DNA of 64,000 bases from Cordia subcordata. Taxonomy: Eukaryota; Streptophyta; Magnoliopsida; Boraginales; Cordiaceae. The stretch covers positions 13,565,001-13,629,000 of the forward strand of contig JAPTOF010000002.1 in NCBI GenBank assembly GCA_028554755.1. The letters are read 5' to 3'. Both the position numbers and the translations under genes were made by a program. The notes under the pieces are model-generated. The model searched no databases. It saw nothing but the letters and a program-made list of their open reading frames with translations, and was not told where the DNA came from. Shown piece by piece: positions 36,001 through 47,595 of this stretch (positions are counted from its first letter, which is position 1; the number at the start of each line of letters is the position of its first letter).

Positions 36001-36400
36001 CCTTAGAATTCAAAGCACTAACGTTATAAAAATAGGGCTTAATATTGGAAACAAAATATACAACCTTTGGGTTTCTACCCTTAATTTTGTTTTCCTCAAT
36101 AACAAAATAGGTAATTTTTGGTCATCGATATTCTAAGATTCCTTGGTATTTCTCTCGTATAGCTATTAAGAGTTCTTTTACATTCTTAGTTCAAGACAAA
36201 CCATTCAATAAATACTCAGTTATGGTCTCTTCAAAGTCATTAAGCAAGACAGTTAGACCTCTCTTATTGCCAATTATATTACCCTTTCTTTATCACCATT
36301 TTTACCAACCAAAGCGGCATGTGGATCAAATGTAATGTCAAATCAGTATTGACTATACTCAGATAAAATCCAATATTTACTTTTATTTCATAATAGTTTT
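33035..36400 (-). pseudogene. Broken copia gag-pol remnants
   Basis: Short pieces in different frames: RNase H (33035-33250), a connection region with 'YANAVESPLYDLVCTR' (33526-33732; intact copies usually read 'GSLMYAMVCTRPDIA'), reverse transcriptase (33861-34061, where the catalytic box is degraded to HVDEI in place of YVDDM), more RT remnants to about 34600, and integrase (35224-35421, 'NKYFVKFINDFSCYRYLYL'). Stops and frameshifts are frequent; no part is functional. Confidence 0.8.
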
Positions 36401-37559
36401 ATCTATTCAAGACATCTAAGTAATGATTGTTCAAATTAAATGAAACAATCCAAGAAAAGAATGCAATATTAATAAACATTATGCATACATACTATATTAC
36501 AAGAATAAGCATTATAAACAAAAGAGTCCAAGGACATCGCTGTCATATCTGCCTTTGGGCAAATAATTCAACATGTAACTAGGCGCTTTTTTAACTTAAA
36601 GTAATACATATAAGATCACTCTATTGAAAGAAAAGTCAACCACCTTTGGGCAATTGAACTCCCTAATAACATTATAATCTTGGTTCATACTTTATGTTTA
36701 TGCTACCGGGCTAAAGCCATATAATGATCTCCTTTGGGAGAACATTGCGCACTTTACTATGGTAGTTTCCCAAACAAAACGAGAAAAGCCATAGATTTAA
36801 TTGAGCAAATCACTTTGGTGAATTTGCCTACTTAAATCTATGCTATCAACTCATTGGGAAAAATTAATGATTAACTTTAATCACAAAATGCTATGTATGT
36901 GATTGACCACACAATATAAAAACAATTTAATATGACATGTTTCTGTGATCAATTTAAAATTGCATTCTTCAACAAATTTCACGAGCACATATGAATAATC
37001 TAGCAATAGGAGATATATAAAATTTCAAATTGAATAAAGAAAATAAATATTTTCATTAAATTCAGAGACTGAAGAAAAACTTCTAGATCAAATCTTTATT
37101 TATAAAACATAGAAATTGCCATGGAGAAAAACAAAAAATTTCAATGTTTAATTAAATTTATTTTCATAACAAAGCTAAAATAATTGTTACTGGTGCTAAA
37201 ATCAAATATTAACTTGATCCAATGGCAACTCACTTAGCAATAGAATTCTATTACATTTGCAAAAGCAAATAAATGATGGCACTGCACTTAAAAGTGCCCT
37301 AAGGACTCGTTATAGGAAGTCAATTAATGATATATTAATTAATTTAATACTTTAAAAGGAATAATACATAAGCAATAATTATAAAATATCCATTGCAAGA
37401 ACATGTTACCATTAATGACGTATGTTAGGGCATAACAAAATATTTCAGTTTGCCAATATACAATCAAACTGAGAATTAAAAAAAAAAAACGAAACTAATA
37501 ATAATAATAATAAATAATAATTATTATTATTTTAATGAGCCCCAAATACATATATCATA

Positions 37560-37561
37560 TG

Positions 37562-37599
<38 letters not shown>

Positions 37600-37606
37600 T
37601 ATATAA
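37560..37606. repeat. (TA)n microsatellite
   Basis: A TA-alternating run broken by GTATATA, in the copia 5' leader. Confidence 0.9.
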
Positions 37607-37719
37607 TAATGGATGACCAAAAGAAAAAAAAAACTCGGCCATGATTGTTTTTTTTTTTCTTCTCAAAAGACTAACATTTTAAATTAAATTTAATTCCATA
37701 GTAGCAAAGACATTGTTTG

Positions 37720-38080
37720 GTAAATATAAAATATGCAATGCTATATTTTTGGTAAGAAAAACCTTTAGCCAAACAAAACCTTCCCAACTTAAAAATAAAG
37801 GCTCTGTTTGGTTATGTAAATAATCCAAAGACCAAAAAACCTAAATAAACTAAGTTTTGCCAAACGTAACCCTTTCTAGCTTAAAACACAAGGGCCTTGT
37901 TTGGTCGCGCTTATATATAACAAAAGCCTAAGTATCCCAAAAGGACCATTTGCCAAACACACCCCTTACCAATTTAAATAAGATTCTGTTTGGCTATGCT
38001 TATTAATTGTAAAGTTTAATCACCCCAAAGTCTTATTTACCAAACATGGGCCTTCTACCTTTGAAACAGGCTAATACAGA
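37720..38080. repeat. Degenerate tandem repeats of about 90-100 bp in the copia leader
   Basis: Three to four units each contain 'GCCAAAC(A/G)', a middle 'C(T/C)A(A/G)CTTAAA' or 'CCAATTTAAA' block and 'TGTTTGG(T/C)' (37716, 37805, 37895 and 37987 regions). They sit between the 5' LTR and the gag remnants. Confidence 0.65.
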
Positions 38081-38625
38081 ATATGTTTAGACCCAAAACT
38101 AAAACCCATGTCATAAAAACTTCGAATCTAATTCGATTTTTGTAATCAAATAATCTAATCCTAATATTTTTCACCTAGAAGTTCAAATTTAACATCAATT
38201 TCACCAGAAAAAGTTGAATTCTTTGTTGGATTATGCAAATATTTATTTATTTATTTTATTAAAAATCAATAAAATCACAAAAAATTTGAAACATAGGACC
38301 AAAACGTGGGTCTTCAAAAACACAAATCAAATCATGAATATTCCCTTTTTTATTTAAAAAAATGGTTATTTTCTTGATGTGAGTGGCGATTGGCTTTCTC
38401 TGAATAATTCAGTGGAAAAAACTCAAAAATTAAAATAGATCATAAATTAAGAACGATCAAGGAGAGTTCTACGACAGCACTCATTCAATTTTATGAAATA
38501 AAATTTAATAATAATATAAAACAATCATCAACAACTTTCGTAGTCTATATACTCAAATAAGTATTCCAATTTTTCTTAAAAAAAAAATACATGTAAATCT
38601 ATGTATAAGTGGCTCTGATATTACA

Positions 38626-39042
38626 TGTAAACGCAATATAGGATCGTATACATTAATTTACAATATAAAATTCAAAGACATAATTGATAGCGGAAGCACA
38701 TACCTGTTTGAGCCATTATTGTCAAAGAATTGTTATTGAAGAAATAACTGTCACGTAGTTTAGGTTTAGATCTTCCTCTCCCTGCTCTACTCAATATTAA
38801 CAGATGCTTATGGGAACAACTGTCAGGTTAAGAGTAGGAGAGGGAACATAGCCCTATTTATAATAAATTCTGACAGTTCTACCCATAAAAGGATTTATCA
38901 GAATATATGGCCTACGCACAAAAGAACTGTATGCTAAAACCAATATGATCACAAAGCCCAACTTGTGAACCAGATATTCAGCCTGTTTTATAAAACCAAA
39001 AATAATTAACGGTAGCCCACTTTAAAGAGAAATTTTTCAACA
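38626..39042 (-). repeat. Copia 5' LTR
   Basis: Plus strand TGTAAACGCAATATAGG ... TTTTTCAACA, flanked on the right by the ATTAA target duplication. Confidence 0.9.
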
Positions 39043-39207
39043 ATTAATTCTTATACTTCACTAATTTGCACTTGATTTGAAAGGCAATTAATTGATTAAT
39101 TCAAGTAAACTTCTTGATAAGTTAATAGAGAAATTGGAATAAATTTTTGTCCAAACGTTTAACCATCTAAAATAAAAAATGAGAAGAACACATAAAGTTA
39201 CATAAAG

Positions 39208-39438
39208 GGGCCATTTGAATTGGCTTTTTTCAAAAGTGTTTTTTTAACAGCTTTTGAAAAATAGTTTTTTTTGAGAAGTTGAAAATTCTGACTTCTAAAA
39301 AAAGCTGTATTTGAATTTTTTTTTCTTCAGAATTTCAACTTTTTTAGAAGTCATATCAAATAGTTATTACAAATTTAATGTAAGTTTTTTATGGAAAAAA
39401 ATTATTTTTTTTTTAAAAAAACCAATCTAAACAGGCCC
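39208..39438. mobile_element. MITE, family A, best-preserved copy
   Basis: It begins GGGCCATTTGAATTGGC and ends CCAATCTAAACAGGCCC; the two ends are inverted repeats of about 30 bp. The interior is T-rich and then A-rich, with 'TTACAAATTTAATGTAAG'. A clean 8-bp target duplication was not found. Confidence 0.75.
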
Positions 39439-40640
39439 AAAAATAAGCTGATCCAAACACTATCTTATGGCCAGCGTGTGCAACGAGGGAGAAAATGCGT
39501 ACATTATCTTTCTTTATTGCAGATGGCCAACTTTTATAGTGTATGCAAGAATAAAATTTAAACTTTTGTGAACTTTAATTTTTAATAGTTTTCAATACTA
39601 ATCAAAGTTTTTATGAGAGATTTGCAGTACTCGATTAAAATGTTTAAAACTGAAAAAATAAAATAAGAAAAGAATTCGGTATAGGAAAAGAAAAGTCGTA
39701 TAATATTTTATTGGGGTTCATATTTTTTGAGGAAAATAATTGGTATAATTAAGACATATGTCTTTAATTGGTTAAACTTGGACTCTATATAATGTGCAAA
39801 ATATAAATAGATATACATATATAGATTTCTACAGTTTATTTCCTTTTTATGAGAAATCTACAATAATTTAATAAAATATTTAAAATGAGAAAACAAAATC
39901 TAAAAATGATCTAATCTAAAAAAGAAAAAGAGAAATAATAGAATAAGAGCAATATATTTGTTGGAGTATAACTCATTTTTTGAGAAAAAAGAATTAATAA
40001 ATTAGGATATGTGGAAGATAGTCTAAAAATGTGTGCACATTTCTTGTCTTTTAGTCCGTTACAAGTTGTTATGAAATTAGGACACAAAATACACACACGA
40101 AGTGAAATATTGCACAAACAACGAGAAAAGACAAATACAATTTCGCGTGGTGCAGCGCTCTACTTACATTCACGAGAAACTCCACTTAACAAAACAAGAT
40201 TACAAATAGTGATGGCTTTTTGCACGGCTACAAAAGTCTAAACACACACACTCGTTGTCTTTCTCATACAGTGCTTATAATGGTTCTGATCTTTTGCACA
40301 GCCAAAAAAGTCTAAATTCTCTCTCTCACAATGCTTCCAATGGTTCTTTCTCACAAGACTAGAATGACTGTGAAACACTTAACAACTACAAAGAGAATTC
40401 TTTGTCCTCCAAGACAAGAATTTCCTTTTATACTATTCCAAACAAGCATACAATTTAGGCTAGCCGTAGCACTCTTTTTTTTACTTGGGCTCTACACTCG
40501 AGCCACAACCTAATACAAATCTATTTTTTCTAGCAAATTATACCGTGGTCTTTCAGTTAGGCACTCCTTCGTAGCTACATGCACCCATGCTTAAAAAAAA
40601 TAGAAAAGAAAAGAAAACATGTCTAAAAATTAGATTTGAT
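39439..40640. other. Intergenic, nothing recognised
   Basis: AT-rich sequence without coding character; short direct repeats near 40240-40360 around 'CACAATGCTT(C/A)(C/T)AATGGTTCT'. Confidence 0.4.
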
Positions 40641-40649
40641 TATTATTCA

Positions 40650-40780
40650 CACATAGAAACACACACTCACACTCATGCACATGTACAGATGCACATACAT
40701 ACAAATACACACTCATGCACACACACCAACACACTCATACACATAAATAGACACGCATACACAAAGATCCCGATAATGAA
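40650..40780. repeat. (CA)n/(CACAT)n-like microsatellite
   Basis: Imperfect ACACACTCATGCACA-type repetition. Confidence 0.8.
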
Positions 40781-40959
40781 GATTTGCACATTTCTATCTT
40801 TGTGTTTGAAGAAGAAGAATCATGGTGAGGTCTTGCATGCCTCTTCTCTTACTTTCTTCATCATCACAGTGATTATCGCCCCTGCATGCGTGTGTTGTGT
40901 GTGAACATGTGCTTCTATGTGTGAATCTATGTGTGCATGTATGTATGGGTTTATATGAA

Positions 40960-41062
40960 CAAATATATCTAGAGTTGTGAACAAATAGAGTGGAGTAATG
41001 AATAAATATATGTGTTTATATTTGTGTGTGAGAGTGATGAATAAATATATATAGAGTAGTGA

Positions 41063-41096
<34 letters not shown>

Positions 41097-41465
41097 GTCT
41101 GTTTGTGTGTTAATGTGTGTGATGGTGGTGAACAAATATATATGAAGTAGTCAACAAATATATATGGTTTGGTGAACAAATAATTGTGTTTGTATTTGTA
41201 TGTTTGTTGTGTGAGAGTGATGAACAAGTATATGTAGACTAGTGAACAAATATATGTGAATTGGTAAACAAATAAATGTGTTTGTATTTATGTATTTGTG
41301 TGCGTGGGAGTAGTGAACAAATACTTGATATACATATATATATATATATACATATATACATATGTACATATACATATATACCTATACATATATACGTACA
41401 TATATATATACATATATATATATATGAAAGTCAGTGAACAAATAGTTGTGGGATGGTGAATAGTT
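40960..41465. repeat. 'GTGAACAAATATAT' minisatellite with CA/TA runs
   Basis: At least eight occurrences of '(G)TGAACAAATA(T/G)' or TGAATAAATA are spaced 20-115 bp apart, several followed by 'TGTGTTTGTATTT'. (CA)n lies at about 41065-41085 and a (TA)n-rich run at 41333-41424. Confidence 0.75.
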
Positions 41466-41759
41466 GTGCGTGAACAGTATCCATGAACAGTAGCATGTAC
41501 TATTCACACATAATAGGTGCACAATACTTATGTAAGAGGATGGTATGGGGGATCATGATATAAGGTTGCATTTTTTCCACTTCTTCAAATGTAAATTGTG
41601 ACGATGAACAAAGATTCTGATTGTCCTCAACTTAATATAGTTGAGATTGTTACAAACTTAGAGTCCATAAGGGTAAGCCAATAATCAATACAGTAGGGAT
41701 TTAATATTTCAAAAGAAAAATAATGAAAGAAGACTACCTATTAACAACCACATACACAC

Positions 41760-41791
<32 letters not shown>

Positions 41792-41930
41792 GAAAGAAAA
41801 GGATGGTACGTACATAAATTTATTCTCGTAAAAGGCATTTTTAATGGAATGTTTTCTGTCGCCCAGGGTAGTTTAGATAGCTTGCTTTACAGGCAACCTA
41901 CGAAGAATATGGCTAAAAAAGTTATAATTA

Positions 41931-41934
<4 letters not shown>

Positions 41935-41966
<32 letters not shown>
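41935..41966. repeat. (TA)n microsatellite
   Basis: About 16 TA units. Confidence 0.9.
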
Positions 41967-41967
<1 letters not shown>

Positions 41968-42049
41968 CCATAAATTTGAAGGCAACTTATGTACATAAAA
42001 GGGTATGGACAAAAAGTCATCTAAATAGATAAAGAACAAGATCTTTGCA

Positions 42050-42657
42050 GGAGATGTCCTCTTCAGCAGTGGCTAATGTGCCTTGATTTGTGTGTAAACA
42101 TAGAGGCAATTTGTATGTCTTAGAGGTGTTTTAGGATTTCATTTTGTGCATTTGTAAGTCACTTTTTTGCATCAATTAAGGATATTTGTGTTTATAAATC
42201 AAAGTGCATGAATAGCTCGCTAATGCCCTAATTTCATGTCTTTAGTATGTGTTGGTATGGATTTGAGCATAATATGGTGTGTGTGCATGATTGGAGATGT
42301 GTAGTGCATGCTTGATAAGTGTGTATGTGCATTTTAGTAATGATATTGACTTCTTGATAAGTTTTGAGGTGTCATGATGTGTGTAAATTGCACGCTTTGG
42401 TGCTAATGTAGACTGCTTGGGGATCTTTAATGTGTATTGCATGTGTGGGAACGTCATGCTTTTTCTTATCTTTTTGTTTTCTCTTCTAGGTTATATTAGT
42501 TTTATTTTAATACTAAGTACTTAGTATTTATTCTAGTAATAGGTAGATAGTATTATAGTAGTACTTCTATTTAGTTTTCTTTTTTGCAAAATAAGTTAGT
42601 AATAGTCTAATATATGTTTATATCAATATTATAAATTAGTAGTATTAGTAATATAGT

Positions 42658-42688
<31 letters not shown>

Positions 42689-42918
42689 ACTTTTTAGTAT
42701 AGTAATTTAGTAGTTTTATAGAAGTAGTTAGTATATTAGTATTTATATTAGATAATATTATTAGTAATTATATTAAGTATTTTAGTAATTATACTTAGTA
42801 GTATGTATATATTAGCATAGGATTAGTAAAGGTTTAGAATAGAATAGATATTTTTATATTAGAATTAATATACTAATAGTATTATATTATACTATAATAT
42901 AGATTTAAGTTAGATTAG
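42050..42918 (+). other. Possible LTR-retrotransposon sequence, left part
   Basis: TG-rich sequence ('GTGCATTTGTAAGTCAC', 'GTGTGTGCATGATTGG') resembling Tat/Athila-type LTRs, then AT-rich DNA with a (TA)n run at 42658-42681. The similarity is one of style, not alignment. Confidence 0.3.
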
Positions 42919-43029
42919 AAGAGTGTTTGGCTTTGCTTATTTGGTGCTTATAAGCACTTAAATAGTAAAAAAAAATATGAGAGGGTACTTTTTTCTAAGT
43001 GCTTATAATAAGCATAGCCAAACACCCTC
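42919..43029. mobile_element. hAT-type MITE, 111 bp, with 8-bp target duplication
   Basis: Terminal inverted repeats GAGTGTTTGGCTTTGCTTAT and (reverse complement of the right end) GAGGGTGTTTGGCTATGC. The flanks are the identical octamer TAGATTAG at 42911-42918 and 43030-43037. An 8-bp duplication is diagnostic of the hAT superfamily. There is no coding capacity. Confidence 0.85.
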
Positions 43030-43154
43030 TAGATTAGGTTTTTATCTATATGTGTATGATGCTAGATTTCTTTTCTTCTATTTTATCTTTGGTGAGCACT
43101 ACATATATAAGCTTCACAATCACACATGCATAGCTAAAAAAGAAAAGCCAATAG

Positions 43155-44541
43155 CTCTAGGACTGAACATTCAGTTATAACTGAACTAAATTAATTCAAA
43201 TCGAATTAACCAAAAGTCGAAATTTAAATATATTAGGAACCGTAACCGAACCGAATTATGAGAAGAATCGAATTTTGAAAATCGATTTTTTTCAATTCAG
43301 TTCCAGTTAATAACCGAATTAACCAAATAACCTGAGCTTCCAGTTAAATTCGAAAAGCAAACTACAATGACCTGTTACACATGGTTGCAAATAAAAAATT
43401 TCACAAAAGAAGTTGTCAAATTTCACTTCACAAGCCGCATATCATTCTCTCATACGCCAAACCTATTGGCCATATGAAAACAACATTTAAATATTAATAC
43501 TACTTGTCCACTGTCCAGTTCCTGACTTCATGTTAATCATTCTCCTAGGCATGATTGCATGATTTAAACAATATAATTGACAATCATTTTGAACTCCTAC
43601 ATTAATGTTCCAACCTGACAAGCATCAAAGTTCAAATTCACCACATGACATGAAAATTAAAGTAAGATAACCTATTATTTAATTAATGAGACAGCTTTTC
43701 TAAACTACAGAGACAATCATATTCATCAACTCGAAATCCATGACTGATAGAGAAAACTAATGGAAGAACCACTATCATGCATGTGCAGTTTTTCAAACAA
43801 AAGAAATGGGCACATGAAGTTAAAGAACTATTGCAGATGTCATATTAACTACATGGTGCCAGCAACAAATGCAAAAGCAACAAAAAGAGAATTCAGAAAA
43901 ATCCTTTCTTTCACCATATTAATGTTTCACCATGTTTCTTTTGAAAATGTTCTCCAAATCAAATTCAAATCACATCAAACTATCATGCTTCTAGACAACA
44001 TCCACAACCAAGAGAACACCGCAGAAAATCATCAGCCACTAATTTTGCAAATTGGTGCAACACAGAGGTAGAAGACAACATATCTCTCATGGTCCTGGAC
44101 TAATTTTGCAAATTTGTAAAAAAATTTCTTCACAGCGCGCGCACACACACACTCTTCTTAAACTAATTTTACAAATTTGTAAAGAAAATAAGTGGATACA
44201 ATTTTTTTTTTTAAAAAGTAAATAAACTCACTGTTTATGTCGACATCGAGAGGACGAGATTAGAGGATCGTGGCGTCGAAAGGACGAGATCAGAGGGTCG
44301 CGGTGTCCAGAGGAGTCAGAGAGATCGAGGGTCGCGGCGTCCAAAGGTCTTGAGAGTTACTTTTTCAGTTATTTCGGTTATTAACTGAATTTTTGAACTA
44401 ATAACTAGAACCGAACCGATATTCGAATTTTCTAATTTTTAGAAACGAAAATCGAACCGAAATTTTAAGTATCTGAACCGAATTAACAATTTGGTTCGGT
44501 TTTTCGGTTATCGATTATCAACCGAAATGTGATCACCCTTA
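43155..44541. mobile_element. Long-TIR element rich in ACCGAA motifs
   Basis: Imperfect inverted repeats of about 190 bp: the left arm (43155-43345) and right arm (44355-44541) share 'AATTCAGTTaataACCGAA'-type blocks and ends of the form TAGG(A)CTGA / reverse complement TAAGGGTGA. Poly-(T)CGGTT/ACCGAA sequences of this kind flank many non-autonomous plant DNA transposons. The interior (about 1 kb) has no protein match that I recognise. Matching target duplications were not found. Confidence 0.5.
44241..44352. repeat. Tandem repeats of about 33 bp, GC-rich
   Basis: Just over three units of the form 'CGTCGAAAGGACGAGATCAG' plus 'AGGGTCGCGG', inside the right part of the ACCGAA element. They are markedly more GC-rich than the surroundings. 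Confidence 0.8.
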
Positions 44542-44679
44542 GTGAATACCAGCAACACATGCGGCAGCTGATGAGCATCAGTTTCTCTCCTTCTCACTCA
44601 CGCCACAAACACAACACCAACGCAGCAGCTAAAAAATCAGTCGCAGCTGGCCAAGCCCTCTCTTCATCTCACCAGCTCT

Positions 44680-44731
<52 letters not shown>

Positions 44732-45430
44732 ATTCGCACCACATAAGCAAGTCAACAGCAGTTCGGCAGCTACTTAACACTCCAGCCTCTATGCACCCCA
44801 CAGTCACACGCCCACACTCAAAAACCTCACAAGCTCAGCACCAACTCCTGTCACGCACGCACATAAGCACACACCAGTAGCAGCAGCTCAAAACATAAGC
44901 ACAGATCACCTCTCCTTCTTAACCAGTGAGCTAAGCACACACACATAAGTCAGCATAATAAGCAAAATGAGCAAAGCTCTTCAGCAGCCACCTCATTCTT
45001 TTGCTCCTTTAGCTCCAACTACAAACACGCACACGCAAGCTTAGACAACCAGTGAGCTAAGCATTTTCAGCAGCTTATTCTGACAAGAACTCGACCCACA
45101 CGCGCACAACCAGCTAGGAAAGCATGCTGAAACTAATGAATTAGCTTGTTAAGTTGGTTTTTAAACTACATAAGCTAATTTTTCTCGTCCTTCTTCTTTC
45201 TTGCAGCTGCACCCAAGCGAGGAGAGCATGAAGCCAAGCTTAGCAAGCTGAAATCAAGCTGAAATGAGCTGATTTGCATGCTTAGAAAGGAAGATAGCAG
45301 CTGAAAATAAGAAAGGAAGCTAAGCCCAGCACGCTAAAAGGAGAGAGGTTGATTTGCAAGCATAAGGAGCTTAAAAGGAGCTGATTTGGGAGCTTATAAG
45401 CAGCTGGGCAGCAACTATTTTAGGGGATTT
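44542..45430. repeat. AGCT-rich degenerate repeats with a (CT)n tract
   Basis: (CT)n at about 44683-44730, then about 700 bp densely filled with AGCT, 'CAGCAGCT', 'AAGCACACAC' and 'AAGCTGAA' motifs. It appears noncoding. This kind of sequence occurs in LTRs and leaders of large gypsy elements, but it could also be an independent minisatellite. Confidence 0.5.
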
Positions 45431-46830
45431 TTCTCTCATTCTTGGGAATTAAGCTTACACGCCTATCTTTATTTTTCACACAGACACGTGACACACTAAA
45501 ACCCTAGCCTCTCACCTCTCTTCCACACACTAATACACACACAATCATACCATTTTCAAGCTACTTTGAGGAAGATTAAGCTATTTTGGCAGGGATTGGA
45601 GAAGCTTTGAACAAGAATGCTTAGCAAGGACGTGGGGAAGTTCTTTATATTTTCTCTTGGTCTTGTTTTTTCCATGATTGAGTAGATATTGAAAGGGTGA
45701 TGAATACTTGATTGTGGGCCTCTGAATACACTCTATGTTTGGGTTTAAAAGATGGTGGAGTATATACTTAGAATTTTATGAATGAATGGCTAGTTTATCT
45801 TGCTCTCCAAGTCTTTGATGTATAGTTTCATTGAAAGTATATGTTTTTATTTAACATGCTTGCTCTTAATAACTTCATAATCCTAATTTAGTATGTCTGT
45901 GCTAAATCTTAGGGTTTACTTCATAAAAGAGAAGATTCGTAGCTCTAAACATGTCTATATATTTAAGTTATGGCTTCAACGGATCAAAACATGTTAAATC
46001 TTCCTTGTATGCAATTTATGACATAATCTTATAGCTTCTAATTGACTTGTTTATGAGTAATTAGGAAGTTCACCTTTTGTGCATATGTGGAAATGAGCTT
46101 TTAATACCTTTAATGCTTGAAGTAGTGATTCATTATTAGTTTATAATTAATGTTTAGACTAGGTTGAGGGCCCTTTAGTTTTAAACCCAACTAATAGGAC
46201 TCCAATTAGCCTAATCCTACTTAAATCTAAGTTTTAGTTTTAAACTCAACTAATGGCTTAGGTACAAAGTAAAGAACAATCATCACAACCTAGAATGCCT
46301 TGTAAGCTAGCCCTAAACCATTAGGTTATAAGGACCAAGCTATACTTTAAGGAGGCATACCTAGCGATAGACTCTCACCGAGACTCTAAGATTAATTTGA
46401 TAAGCTAATTAGGTATCTAGACTTTAGAGCATAAACTTCCCCTTTAGTCCATCATGCAAGCCCTAGCAAGAGTGTATAAAGAGCCCACAAGCAAGTAGGA
46501 GTCACCCTAGCTTCCTCCCTTTAGTGCTTAATCCCCTTAGATAGTTTGATTTCCCATTCTTCTATTGCACACACACACTTCTTAGTTTAATTGCACTTTC
46601 CTTAGTTTAGTTTTACTTTTCTTGTATCTAGAAGTTAGATTAGTTGTTTGTAGCTTTTTAGTACACATTAGATTGCAGAAGTAAACCTAGTTTATAGCCT
46701 ATCTGAGGATACAACCTTGCACTTTCACACTTGACTTCACATGTGCCTTTGCACTTCCGGGCTTTTCAAGGGTTAAACCCCAGATTACACCAGTGGCAAG
46801 TTGATCACAGAGAGGCCTGATCAAGATAGG
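45431..46830 (+). mobile_element. Tat/Athila-like gypsy LTR sequence, probable remnant
   Basis: Low-complexity-free, noncoding sequence with features common in Tat/Athila LTRs: 'AAACCCTAGCCTCTCACC', a long stretch of TAATCCTA/AGTTTTAAAC phrases at 46140-46460, and an end region with 'GGATACAACCTTGCACTTTC' and 'GCACTTCCGGGCTTTTCAAG'. No gag or pol and no standard primer site follow. Could be part of one LTR that began near 42.1 kb and was split by later insertions. Confidence 0.4.
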
Positions 46831-47595
46831 CTTGCATGGAATATTTCCTTGGAAATGCAATATAGCTGGATTTTGGGTTATGGATATGGTGCTAGTTGAG
46901 ACGTCTCAGGTCAGGAAAGATATCGAAATGTCAGCTAATAAGTGAAAGCAGATTACATGTTTCGTGGATTTTGAGTTGCGTATGCATGTGCGTAAATATA
47001 GCACAATGGGCTGTATGGTTTGAACCGCAATTTTGACTATGAAAATAATAAATGTCATTATAAAGTTAGAAGAGATATTAAATTATTGTAACGAATTGTT
47101 GGTAGAATTATATTAATAAAGTAATTTGAATAATTATTATTGTTGACATTAAAGCATATTTAAGTTTTTAATATGATCTCTCATGTTATGCTACTAGTTT
47201 TGGTAATAGACTAAATTTAGGTAATAATCAAATAGGCTTCCTTATCATACTAATTTCCTTGATGTACTTGTTTGTTTTTAGTATGTTAGTTTACTTACTA
47301 GTATAGATCTCCAAGTTACGAGACTTATAAATTCCTATTGTATTTATTATGTACCAGCAATTCACAATGTGATCATTATCAATTTCTCTTTTTATGGTTG
47401 CAATTGATGGTGGCTCTAACTATATTCAATATATACTTTTTATCCATATAATTTTCTTTTCTTTTTTATTTGAATAATTAAATCTTTTTTATAATATTTT
47501 TTTTTCGGAGAACTAAAATTCGTGACACTAATATAGTGTGGTGTGCTTGGCAATCGATTCTCTAATCTGTTGTTGCCTACACCATCATTCGATTA
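46831..47595. other. Intergenic, nothing recognised
   Basis: AT-rich with no coding or repeat signature seen. Confidence 0.4.

Larger units (their letters stand above)
31797..39042 (-). mobile_element. Ty1/copia LTR retrotransposon, full-length but decayed
   Basis: LTRs lie at 31797-32229 and 38626-39042, and the element is flanked on both sides by the 5-bp duplication ATTAA (31792-31796 and 39043-39047). It reads on the minus strand. A polypurine tract (CCAAGTGGGAGA) abuts the left LTR, and a degenerate primer site (ATATCAGAGCCA) abuts the right LTR. Broken coding pieces run in copia order from right to left: gag remnants near 36-37 kb, integrase core near 35.2-35.5 kb ('DTTGPV', 'FVKFINDFS'), reverse transcriptase near 33.9-34.6 kb ('VFLILHVDEI'), and RNase H near 33.0-33.3 kb ('IKIYCDNRVVVLLS'). 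That order (integrase before RT) defines Ty1/copia. LTRs differ by roughly 8-10% by eye plus an indel of about 16 bp, so the insertion is old. Confidence 0.9.

Noticed and set aside
40820..41375. Minus-strand frames of 74-135 codons rich in Tyr, Ile, His and Thr
   Set aside because: They translate CA/TA microsatellites and the 'GTGAACAAATA' minisatellite.
44529..44777. 82-codon frame with a Leu/Ser run
   Set aside because: The run is translation of a (CT)n microsatellite; the rest has no coding character.
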